A stretch of DNA of 64,000 nt from Plantago major (lineage: Eukaryota; Streptophyta; Magnoliopsida; Lamiales; Plantaginaceae), in the NCBI GenBank assembly GCA_026545765.1, contig CM048842.1, forward strand, positions 40,805,431 to 40,869,430, written 5' to 3'. The position numbers and the translations under genes were made by a program. The stretch's first letter is position 1; each line of letters begins with the position of its first letter. Below the pieces are notes generated by a model that was given only the letters and a program-made list of their open reading frames with translations, was not told where the DNA came from and did not search any database. This document shows positions 34,949 through 45,700 of the stretch, in pieces.

Positions 34949-35912
34949 CACTAAAATTGTTCGGCGACGGATAGATCCGTCGCTAAAGCATCTATCCGTC
35001 GCTACGGCGGCGGATAGAAAATCCGTCGCCCAGGAGCATGGCGACGGCGGATAACAATCCGTCGTCCATTCGCGACGGATTGACCAATTTTTAAAATTGA
35101 TAATGGGTGACGGATAGATTCTATCCGCCCCATTTCTATTTTTAAAAAAATAAAATCCGTATTCAATTTTTATATTCAGATACGGATTAATTAAATATCA
35201 ATTTGTATTCAGATCTGAGATATTGATTTGTATTCAGATATGGATTAATTTGTATTCAATTTTATATTAGTATCTCAATTTGTATTAAATGCAGTGCGGT
35301 GGTGGTGGGAGGAGAAAGGTGGTGCGGTGGTGGCAGTGGTGGTGGCAGGGTGGTGGTGGTGCGGTGGTGGTGGGAGGAGAGAGGTGGTGGTGGTGGAGAT
35401 GGTGGTGGTGCGGTGGTGGTGGGAGGAGAGAGGTGGTGGTGGTGGTGGTGGTGGTGGTGGAGATGGTGGTGGTGCGGTGGTGGTGGGAGGAGAGAGGTGG
35501 TGGTGGTGGTGGTGGAGATGGTGGTGGTGCGGTGGTGGTGGGAGGAGAGAGGTGGTGGTGGTGGTGGTGGTGGAGATGGTGGTGGAGGAGGTGGTGGTGG
35601 AGGATGGTGGTGGATGGTGGTGGTGGAGGAGAAAGGTGGTGGTGGGAGGAGGAGAGGAGAAATGGAGGAGAAGTGGTGGAGGAAAGGAGGTGGTGGAGGA
35701 GATATATGGTTTTTTTTTTTAGCGACGGATAGATCTATCCGTCGCTAAATTTTTTTTTTTTTTTTTTTTTAAATCTTGGTCAACGCTCTGTAGCGACGGA
35801 TAAACTTATCCGTCGCTACAGAGCGACGGATAAGTTTTATCCGTCGCCAAACGGGGCGACGGATTTTATCCGTCGCCCCTTTCCGTCCCATTACAGCAGA
35901 ATTCTTGTAGTG
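34949..35912. mobile_element. CACTA element 2, GCGACGGAT family, 964 bp
   Basis: Starts CACTAAAATTG and ends AATTCTTGTAGTG, with a 3-bp target duplication GTG (34946-34948, 35913-35915). Subterminal repeats GCGACGGATA and TATCCGTCGC are at both ends (34963-35080 and 35721-35882). No protein gene; the centre is a G-rich minisatellite. MULE coding sequence rejoins in frame across the site (ESE then CKE), which proves it inserted in the exon. Confidence 0.95.
35290..35702 (+). repeat. GGTGGT-rich minisatellite in CACTA 2
   Basis: Variants of a 45-65 bp unit, built on GTGCGGTGGTGGTGGGAGGA followed by GAGAGGTGGTGG and a variable number of GGT, repeat at least five times. Strong strand asymmetry: the plus strand is almost free of C. 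It is open in all three plus frames, so those long frames (Trp/Gly/Val runs) are not genes. The runs of GG and GGG could form G-quadruplexes. Confidence 0.9.
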
Positions 35913-38008
35913 GTGCAAGGAGTCTTGGGGATTCTTTCTCCAGTGTCTTGAACAGCTCATAGGTCCATGGGATACTGAGAGACATTGGCACTTCATGGCA
36001 GATAGACAAAAGGTATTGGTTTCTTTCTTTTTATTCTTACAAGTTGCATTATATTCTCATACTTCAATCCTAACAGTTATTTAATTCTTTGTTTTCATGT
36101 TAAGGGTTTGGTTCCTGTCATTGAAGAGCTTGCACCAACTGTTGTCAATAGGAAATGTGCAAAGCACATCTATGACAATTTCAAGAATCATTGGAGAAGT
36201 GTTGATCTGAGGAAGTATTTTTGGTAATCTTCATCTTCCTACACCAACTATGGATTCAACAAAGCAATGGAGAATATAAGAACTGCTAGTCAACCAGCAC
36301 ATGACTACCTTATGAACATCCCACTTGAATTTTGGGCAAGACATGTCTTTGATCCAACTCCAATGATTGACCACTGCACCAACAATGTCAGTGAAAGCTT
36401 CAATGCTTCGGTGGAGCCTGTTAGAGGATTCTCTCTACTCAATATCATGGAGGTAATTGGCTTAATAAACTTATCTTCTAGTATGCCCTGTTTTATTACT
36501 TGTATGTTGGCTTAATGTTAATTGGGATGATTGATTGTGATCATTGACTGTCATGTAGGGTTTGAGAACTCAAGTCATGCAAAGAAATACTGTGAGAAGG
36601 AAGAAAGGAAATGCATGCACATCTATGGTCATGCCAAGAGTTCTCAAGAAGTTGAATGATTCACATGATCAATCAAGAAAATGTAGACTTGTTTCTGAGG
36701 CTGGAAATGTGTATGAAGTGGAGGACTACACATATAGGTTTATTGTTAATCTAAAGACTAGGTCTTGTGATTGTAGGAGGTGGGACATGAGTGGCATCCC
36801 ATGTAGGCATGCATGGACTGCTATAAACCACAACAGGGATGATGGAGAAAATTACTTGAGTGGTAATCATACTAAGGCAGCATATTTAAGGGCTTATGAT
36901 ATGATGATTCAGTCTGTGTCTCAGTACAAGTTTTGGTCTAATGATTTGACTCAAGAAGAATGTTCACCTCCTGAAGTTCTCAGACCACCTAGAAGGCCTA
37001 CTATATCAAGGATCAGACATCCAAGTGAAGGTCCAAGAAAGGTTAAGGTTCCAGTACACAAATCAAGGAGGCCATCAAAGTGCAGTTTATGTGGAGTAAG
37101 AAGGCATAACTGCAGGAAATGTCCAACTTTAGTAAGTATTCTTAACTACTTGTATGTTTTAATGACAGTAATGTATGGTTTCATTTATTGATATTGTGTT
37201 TCAATTCATTGTAGAACAAGGAAGATGCTAATGAGGAGAATGCAGCTACAAGTGAGAATGTTGCAACTGAGAATGCACAAAATGGTTCTTCAACTCAACT
37301 TGAACCAAATTCAACTGCAAATGAGAATGAACAACCAAATGTAAGTGGTATTATTGATTGTAATGGCCCCTTGATTGTTTATGAATAGTGTGAATTATTA
37401 GTGATTATTATGATTGGTTGTGATTAGTGTGATTATGGTGATTACTATGATTGTATGTCATTGTTGAGTTGAAGTGATTGCTGAGTTCAATTTGTTGTGT
37501 ACAAATAGGCTGAAATTAGAGGAAGGAAAAGAGCTATGGAGGAAGGAACTTCAACAACAAGAGGTAGAGGCAGGGGCAGGGGAAGAGGAAGGGCCACTGG
37601 CAGTGCCACTGGCACTGTAACTGGCAATGCTACTGGCAGGAACAACAATGGAAGGGGGAAAGGAAGGAGTAGTGCAACTGGGAGGGGAAGGAACAGTGCA
37701 ACTGGGAGGGGAAGAGGATTAGGAAGATGGTTTGGACTATAGGTTGTCATTTGAGTAGTTCCTTATGTTTTGGTGATACTCACTACTTTTTGCCTTATGT
37801 ATTGAAGTATGTTAACATTGACATTTATGCCACATTTTGTTTGGTGCTACTGAAATTGCAATTTGTATTGAAACATACATTGGAAAACTAGTTCAATACA
37901 AGTTCTTCTACTACATTTTATACTTATTCTATTTGAATGCATTACTTATTTGCACAATCAGGTATACATCAAACAAGAACAAGTTTAGGCAAATGAGTTG
38001 CCTAATTC

Positions 38009-38377
38009 TCATGTATTTGTCTTCTTGAGCATCCATTGCAGTTGTAGGTCTCTTCTTCTCTTTTTTTTTTTTTTTTTGACCATTACACCATCTTTACTAC
38101 TACTTTGCACACTTGTAACTTGTTCTTCCATATGTTGTCGTCTTGAAGTATGTTGATGTAGTGGAGGAATAAATTCAGATAGCAATTTGGCTTGCATGAT
38201 ATCTCCTTGTTGTGTTTGCATGTTTTCTTCAACAAAACACCGATCAGACCACCCATGTGTTGGACATCTCCAATAAAATCTTCCTTCATTCGGTTCACAC
38301 TTCTTAACGGAGAGAATAGTCCATTTTCGACACTTCGAATTACTGCAAATTCGACGAATATCATCCATTTTATCCAT
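38009..38377 (-). CDS. GRF-type zinc finger protein carried by the MULE
   Basis: 122 codons from ATG 38377 (MDKMDDIRRIC). Residues about 11-49 fit a GRF zinc finger: CSNSKC, then NEGRFYWRCP, then DRCF, where NxGRxFYxC is the core signature. GRF fingers bind single-stranded DNA or RNA in several repair and RNA proteins. The rest is Gln/Ser-rich with a Lys/Arg-rich stretch near residue 100 (a run of K then RRR), possibly a nuclear signal or a product of the T-run at 38060. It lies between the transposase 3' end and the right inverted arm, convergent with the transposase, so it is cargo of the MULE. The frame is complete. It could be a captured host exon. Confidence 0.7.
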   Translation of the reverse strand: MDKMDDIRRICSNSKCRKWTILSVKKCEPNEGRFYWRCPTHGWSDRCFVEENMQTQQGDIMQAKLLSEFIPPLHQHTSRRQHMEEQVTSVQSSSKDGVMVKKKKKKRRRDLQLQWMLKKTNT

Positions 38378-38444
38378 TTTCGAATTATTATGAGTTTAGT
38401 GAAGAAAAATCAGAAAGAATGGATGGAAATGGACTGTTTTGGGG

Positions 38445-38452
38445 TTTAAATA
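38445..38452 (-). promoter_or_regulatory. TATA-like box of the GRF ORF
   Basis: TATTTAAA on the minus strand, 68 bp upstream of the ATG at 38377, a fitting distance for a short leader. Confidence 0.45.
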
Positions 38453-38924
38453 GGCTCAAAATAACTACCCAACGGCTAGTTTTTTTTGAAAATAACGGCC
38501 ATATATCAATTACATTGAAGTACCTGATCCAAAAATATCAATTACATCCAAGTTCTCACCTGCCTTGCACGTGAGCCGATAAGCTAAGGCTGTTTGGCCA
38601 GAAATAAAATCTGATATTTGAGTAGGGGTATAAATGCCTTTTCCAGGTTTTAATTCACCAAAAGTTAAATTCGAGGACTTAGTTGTAATTGATTTTTATC
38701 TAATAGGACTTATACGTTATTGTTGATCTAACGGGTACCCAAGTGTAATTAGAGCATATTTGAGGGGTACTGGATGAAATTCACCCTTTTTATAATTTAT
38801 ACACTGTCAGTGTAAAGTACAATTTATACTTTATGGACTAAAAATGTACAATGTGGCCTTCTTATAACTATTGTCTAAATAGTTTTATTATTTATATACC
38901 CCTCTCAGGTACACTTGATACTTT

Positions 38925-39249
38925 ATGAAATAAAAATACATCAATTTTACATTCTTGTATGAGCTATCATATAAATATTGTTTAAATATTTCATATTCAT
39001 GCTAAAATAACAAGAAACAACCAACATATTAATTCCATTTTACATTTCATTTTAAGTATTTGTTCATATTAAAAAACATTACTTTCAAACTCGAGAACTT
39101 TAATTTAAAACCCCAAGGGTTACTTTTGGAAGAACAAGTTTTTAAGACGTCATAAATAAAAAAATCCGTTAACTTTGATCAACTAACAACCGTTACTTTT
39201 TTTTTTTACGTGGGTTTATTTGTAATTTAATGGCAAGGGGTTCAACTTG
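38925..39249 (-). repeat. MULE right terminal inverted repeat arm
   Basis: Inverted copy of 27849-28180. Just inside it, at about 38820-38920, the arm's inner part is repeated in a diverged form (ATGTGGCCTTCTTATAACTA beside ACATTCTTGTATGAGCTATC). Confidence 0.8.
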
Positions 39250-42200
39250 TATTTAGTGTTGAATGCTTTAGGCGAGCATGACTAACTTAAAAATAATACT
39301 ACTAATATACTGAAGAAGAAAAGCGATAATTAGATAAGAGACACACTGGATCATATTTAATTCAACTTTAGATAAAGAGAGAAATCATTTCAAATATAAC
39401 AATGGTGAAACGCTAGTGTGTTATGCATTTTATAGTTGTGAATAAAAGAGAGAAACAATCATAATGCATACATATTTGGAAATGAAACAACCTGCCATGC
39501 CTTACGAACGTAACCATGCATAACAAGATAAGATATGGTCTTCTCCTACATCTTCTTCATCCAAGGCTACCACCCATTTTTTTTGGAATATAGTCTAACT
39601 AATTTAAGGCTTTATGTATCACACAAGAATTCAACAAGATAAATTCCTACCATGATTGTTCTTGTTGCTGCCCGACATTTGCCAATAACATTGATGGCCA
39701 CAAAGGATGGCTAGGTGTAAATTATGGTCTTCCGATATGCTAATTAGTTTAAAGAATACTGGTGCCACCTTTTCGAAGTTAGGTCGTTTGTCAATGCTAT
39801 ATAGGGCAATAAGGGCAGAAGAGTTAAAAAAATGGGCAAATTTCATATGAACTCCCTACAAAAGTGCCTTATTACACATTAGTCCCCGAAATTTACAACA
39901 ACAGATTGGTCAATTTTCCACTTTTTAAGTTCACCTCCCAAACATGGTCTTTATTTCCTATTTTGTATATGTATAACTCACATCTTAATTAATTCAACTT
40001 AAACCCTTTATTTTTCAACATTATTTATTTAATTTTTAATATTTTATTAAAAATATTATTATCGAATTGTATGATTATTAATTTTTTAGTAGTAAGTGAA
40101 ACTTATAGATTGTGTAACACCGCAATTTTTATGTTTCGTATTTTTAAATTTTTTCTGTTTTTAAAAGAAAAGTTATGTGAACAGTGATAATAATGTTTAT
40201 TTTAAGAAAAAGACATGATTATTCTCTTTTTGAGTTTAACCAATTATTGGTTAATCTTTTAAACTAATACTGTATAAAGTAAATTATCAGTAAAACAAAA
40301 GAATAGCCAATAATTTCTTAATTTTGTATTATTAAAAATAAATATTTTGTGGTTATTAATTTTACAACTAAAATAATAACTATTTTTTTTAATATCAACT
40401 ACCAATTATTTTATAACTTCATTTTCTTTAAGTACATGAAGGGTTATAAAGTACAGTATCAAAAAGTGCATAAGACTAAAATATAACTAACTGAATGTAT
40501 CAGAGTTTGTTTACTAAACAGTTACTTGATAAGTGGTTCAAGTTTTTCAATTCTCTGGCTTTATGAATTAATCCATCCAAGTTAAAGTACAAAAAAAAAA
40601 AAAAAAAAAAAATTGCTCGAACGAATAATGTGTTTTTCTTTCTCATAACCTAAAGAAAATAAACATCATGTCATGTTAACAAAATTACAATTTTTTTCTT
40701 AGTTTTTTAAAGATAACATTTTTCATTTCATTTTCTCTTCTTTAAAAAATGCTTCTATATTTATGAAGTAATTTTAGGGACAGGAAAAGTTGAAAGTTAG
40801 CGGTTAGTAAGTTGAAAATTGACATGTGCAACTTATGTATCTCAATTTGGAAAATAAAATATACTTTCGAGGTAAATATTGAATTTATTGTAAGTTATAG
40901 TCAAATTTGTATTTAGCATATAAGGATGTGTTTGGCTATTTCAAAATGCAATTACCAATTCGTAATTGTTTAAGAATCGTGGGATTAATGTGTTATTGTT
41001 CAAATACCAGAGACTTTTTTGAAATACGTGTATTTTCCAGGGGGGCAGGTGTAATTTTCCCTAAATTTAATCCACGATTGAGAAGACATACAACTGCTGC
41101 ACAGAAGCCAAACAAAAATTCTAAAACTCAACCGGAATTCAGAAAACTCAATTCAAATGTCAAGCCAAACAAGTTGATCTCTCATGTTGTCCTCTCCCTC
41201 ATTTGTTTTCTCCTAATGTTAATATAAATGATTATTCACTATTAAGGTTGTTTGGCAATCGATTAAAATAAAAAAAATCATATTAAAATAGGTATTTTCT
41301 ACCAAGTTTATAGGATTTTAACTGCTAGCCAAACAGTCACATATTGCGCTTTTTTTTTTTTTGATGACGTTGGGAACTCATGCCATTCTTCTGCTTCAAG
41401 ACTGGATAAACCCCACGTAATAAACTAAAAACCGAAACCAAGTTACACTGTAACAAATTGCGATAATCTCAGACTCCAAAGTCATATCACATAAATTTGC
41501 TACATCTGAAGTTTGAACATGTAACCAATATCATATTGCTCCATATTATTACACCCAATCTTAACTAGTCCTAGTTCTACCACATGCCGACAAAGATACA
41601 GTAAATTTGATTTTTAATTGACCTTGGACCAAATGATCCTGAAATTCATGCTAAAGAATCTTGGGTTAGGTGTAAATCGACAAGTATAGTATTATTCCAA
41701 AATAGTCCAACCTTACTTATGAGAGGTGAAAAAGCTTTTAAGAAAACAGAGTTCAAACGTTAATTAGCCTATGATATCTTCGTCTGAATTAAACGGATCT
41801 GAACTTTTTTTTTTTCCGGCAAAATAATATTAATAATAATCAATATTACACGAACATAAGAGATGCTCTCAATATACAAACTTACTACCAAGTATTCACT
41901 CTACTTTGTCCAGACCTCACAATCTATTACAAACAAACATACAAGCCCATCTCTACCTTTAAACCAAAAAATGTCTCCACCTACTAGACTGTCCAAAATT
42001 ACAATGGATCATCATTTGTCATCTTAACTGAATTATTATATAAAAAAACAACTAAGCAGAGCTGAGAATGAATTTGAATCGAACTGAACTGAAATTAATA
42101 AAAGATAACCTAGTTTGGAAATATCTCAAGCTAAAGATCCAAGGCCCATGTAGTAGTTAAGTATAATATTGCGGAAGAAAGGAAAAGTCTCTGAAAATCT

Positions 42201-42285
42201 CATATGATTTCAGATCTAATCTTGGAAGTACTATTTCATACCAACATTCCATCTTCCCCTTCATAATCATTTCTATTTCTCAGCC
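39250..42285. other. Spacer between the MULE and the mannanase gene
   Basis: AT-rich, no recognised gene. A GGGCAAATTTCATATGAACTC stretch near 39833 resembles an element end of the GGGTGAATTTCAT kind also seen at 38788 (minus). Poly-T starts near 41350 and 41807 could mark antisense retroposon tails. The frame at 40907-41227 has no family signature. Confidence 0.45.
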
Positions 42286-42293
42286 TTATAAAT
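42286..42293 (+). promoter_or_regulatory. TATA box of the mannanase gene
   Basis: TTATAAAT followed by CACC. Transcription from about 42320 would give a leader near 480 nt with CT-rich and CA-rich stretches (ACACACACACAC at 42489). Confidence 0.5.
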
Positions 42294-42799
42294 CACCTCT
42301 GCAAATGCAGATTTCTTCTAGTGACATTATATTTAGTGTTCTTAGTCTCACTAAGTCAACATCCAGTCACCTTAATCAATTGCCTTATTATTGCTAAGTG
42401 CTAACATTATTACCTTTTTTGTGTTCAGCAACAAGATTTCCTTTAATAAGGACAGCAAAAGAAAAGATACTCAAACTCACAAGCAAGCACACACACACAC
42501 AGTCTTCCCTTTTCAGTTTTTTATTGTCCTCTTCCCTATCACAAGACAACTCTCAGTTGTCTTGGCCTTCTTCATACACTGTTTCTGTGAAGTCTCATTT
42601 CAGGTTCTTGGACTTTCGCTGTGTTTCACTTTCAACTAGTTTTTGGTATACCCTTTTGCATAAAGAGATCTGGGTTGCCCCTGAAATTAGTCTGAAAATC
42701 GAAACAGATCCAAAGTTTGCATTTTTGGTTCAAAGGAGTTATCTGGGCTTGTTTAGATTTTAGCTGTTTATTTGTTTACATCTCAAAGATTCGTTCTTG

Positions 42800-45700
42800 A
42801 TGGTTAAGAGCGGAATGAGTGGAGGAAATGGGTTTTTTTACCCAGTAGTTGCTTTTGCCTCGTGTGTAGGTTTTATATACTTGTCTTTTGGAGATTTGTG
42901 GATCAATAGTCCTGGTCAAACAAATCTCAGCTTTGTGGAGAGGAATGGAACTCAGTTCATGGTTGATGGCAGGCCTTTTTATTTCAATGGATGGAACTCT
43001 TATTGGATGATGGAACATGCTGTGGATGCCTCTAGAAAACATAGGATCAGGACGATTCTTCAAGCCGGTGCGAAAATGGGTCTTACAGTGTGTAGGACTT
43101 GGGCATTCAATGATGGTGATTACAATGCTTTGCAGATTTCTCCTGGAAAATTTGATGAGAATGTGTTTAGGGTAAGATGAATTTGTTGATTGTGGGAATG
43201 ACATTAAAGTGATTTTTTGCTGGCTTTGTTACTCTTCTGTATAGATGATCAGTATTGAAAATTTTGTTGTTATTGTATCAATGGACAAATCTCTCTATTT
43301 TGTTTTGTTGTTGTCTAGTACTTCTTACCCGAAAGTTATCATCAAGAGCCAATCGGAATGACTTCCTCCTTAGCCAAAATGCTTATTTGAATCCAATCAA
43401 TTCGTTTTAGTCGCCCATGTTTTCTGGACTAGTTGTTTGTAACTCTGTTCTTCATTTATTGGGAGGTGTTCTTGAACTGTATTTGTCATTCTTATAAAGC
43501 CATATGTCATGCTGCCTTTAATTTGGATGTTTTCATTTATTATCATGTTTGGTAGGCACTGGATCATGTTATTGCAGAGGCAAGATACTATGGAATACGG
43601 TTGGTACTCTGCTTGGTCAATAACTTACAAGCATATGGAGGAAAGACTCAATACGTAAAGTGGGCGTGGGAAGAGGGTGTTGGTTTAAGTTCTTCTAACG
43701 ATTCATTCTTTTATGATCCATCAATACGGCAGTATTTCAAGAATTATGTCAAGGTAACTCTTATATTTAACCTGCCTGTTAGTCTCTAGTTGGAATTTCA
43801 AGTATGCATCTACCAAAAATGATATAAAACAAGGGTTTCATTTGTCCTTTTCAGCATGCTAGATTTGATGATTCTATGTAGCATGCACGTAAGGATGTCG
43901 ATTGCCTTGCTAGATAGTACTATATGACACAGAGAGTTCTCAGACACAACAAACATTTGAAAATTTAGGAATTGTTCTACCTGCTGGGGAAGTTCTCCTT
44001 GACCAGATTATTAGAATGTCTGTTCTGTTTCCAGACAATACTTATGCTAACTGATTACCAACTGCTTACAAGGGTCAGCTATATAAAATTATTGCTACAT
44101 ACATTAATTTGCTATTACTTTTTAAGTTTATTTACTGAATGCCTACTTTGTGAAGTGACTATCATGTCTTGACCTGTGTCATACAAAGAGATGGAAACTA
44201 GTGCAGAAAGGAGTTATTTCAGTGATAACTTAAGCAGATGGCCTCTAAATAATAGTAGTTTATTTTATGTTTTGAAGTCTTCCGAGCAATCACTTTCATT
44301 CATTTTCTTCTTTCACCATTTTCCGGTGAGAAAAGTATTATCTAGTTGCCAATTGAACTGTTTCTGTGTTTTTTTTAAACGTATTATTGCAATGGAAAAG
44401 TAAGGAGAAAGCATCAGAAGAGTAATGTGTAATTATGTCCCAAATTTTAACTTAAGTATGTGTATTTACATCAGTTCATGCCAGCTCAATAACAAAGAAA
44501 TCAATACATGATTCATGCACATTTTCCCCAGGCTTCAGAAAACAATGAAGTAGCAATTAAAGGATGTGTGATGCGTGTCACCATCTAAGCATATTCCCTT
44601 TTGTGGAAAACGGAATTGCAGTTGTGTTTTTAATTATCAATGCATGATCATAACATCATTTGTCGTTTTCACTTCATTCAGCCCCGTTTTCCCGTGTCCT
44701 CTCTTTCGCATACTCATCAAGATTCCAACAAGGTTTTTTTTATATCACAGTCCGATTCAGGGATTCCTTCACTATGTTGACACTATCCCCAGAAACACCT
44801 CAATGATGTCCTGTATATCTTAAATTCTTACATATACGTTAACACTATTTCTAACCTCAAATTCTTACTCCAAGATATCTACACTTTTTTTGCTTCACAG
44901 TCAATTTTCTTATTCCTTTTCCAGAAAAAAGGGCAAAACGAAGAAACACTTGTACTATATCTTTCTTCCCACATTTATAGAGGCAACGAATTTTAGAATG
45001 TTGCTCACTCACAGCTAGAGCAGTTCTTTTACCTGCAGAACTATAGGTATACATGCATCTGATTCAATCCTCATATGGAAGTCTCAAAATGAATCTGATT
45101 GAATTATATAACTCCTGAATTAGTGCTTGACAAAACAAAGGGGACTAGAAGAATTATAAAACTTGGCTTATCTAGCAATACTATCAAAGCCTTTTCTCTT
45201 ATGATATTCTTGTTATAAAACAATTCTTGTTGTGTAATAATATTCGACATAAATTTGACAACATGCATTCCTACCTCATTAATTGTTCCATTGTTGAAGT
45301 TTCCAAGTCTTCATTCTGAGTATCAATCAAGACTTGTAGATTGTAAGAAACTTCATAATACTTATTCTACCATAGACAAGTTATACTTCCCTTTTCTGCA
45401 TTGTTTGTCCAGTGTAAGAAAAGACATGGTTCGACTTACTCTAACTTGAGAACACAAAATGCAGTTTAATTCTCAGAAAGGTTCGGTTGATGTTCTACAC
45501 TTCTACTACCTTTGATTATTTTAATTATTTTTGGTACTCAACATCAATTTCTTTGTCCTGAAATAACTCTGTTGTTGCACATTGATCTACTTTTATTCAA
45601 AATTCTTTACAAGATGGATTCTGGTAACTTCCAGTGGGGATATTTGAAATTGTGGCGAAGTATTGTGTTTTACTTCAAAGATCAATTATTGTCTTCCTCA

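Larger units (their letters stand above)
28806..37741 (+). pseudogene. MuDR-family MULE transposase, split by two CACTA elements
   Basis: The start is ATG 28806 (MGAKYDIRIHL), opening a PB1-like N-terminal domain. An acidic Asp/Glu-rich linker runs 29460-30170 and resumes at 34047 after CACTA 1. The MULE core has FDGCHLRGRYGG (first catalytic Asp, near 34838), WAIVESE up to CACTA 2, then CKESWGFFLQ from 35911, and NNVSESFN near 36390. A SWIM zinc finger (CDCRRWDMSGIPCRH, 36766-36810) and a zinc knuckle (CSLCGVRRHNCRKC near 37080) follow, then a Gly/Arg-rich tail. Introns by GT-AG: 36013-36104, 36453-36558, 37132-37214, 37341-37508. It is dead: frame shifts near 29398, at the G-run 34290-34302 and near 34615, and stops at 29648, 34878 and 36225. 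Confidence 0.9.
27849..39249 (+). mobile_element. Mutator-like element (MULE) with long inverted repeats and nested CACTAs
   Basis: Sequence at 27849-28180 returns, inverted, at about 38925-39249: arms of more than 300 bp sharing blocks such as CTTGTTCTTCCAAAAGTA and GGTTGTTTCTTGTTATTTTA. Between them lie a multi-exon MuDR-type transposase (28806-37741, plus) and a GRF-finger ORF (38009-38377, minus). Without its two CACTA insertions (3873 and 964 bp) the element was about 6.6 kb, in the range of autonomous MULEs. The outermost few bases and the 9-bp target duplication are not resolved. The transposase is broken, so the copy is immobile unless helped. Confidence 0.85.

Noticed and set aside
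35289-35748. Three overlapping long plus-strand frames of 140-150 codons
   Set aside because: They are readings of the GGTGGT minisatellite in all three frames (Trp/Gly/Val/Arg only); no domain, and they lie within a CACTA element.
38465-38790. Possible separate small element ending GGGTGAATTTCATCCAG (minus strand, 38788)
   Set aside because: One end looks like a Mutator-type terminus, but no matching second end or target duplication was found, and it lies inside the long MULE arms.
40907-41227. 106-codon plus-strand frame
   Set aside because: No signature, AT-rich intergenic setting, no splice or promoter support.
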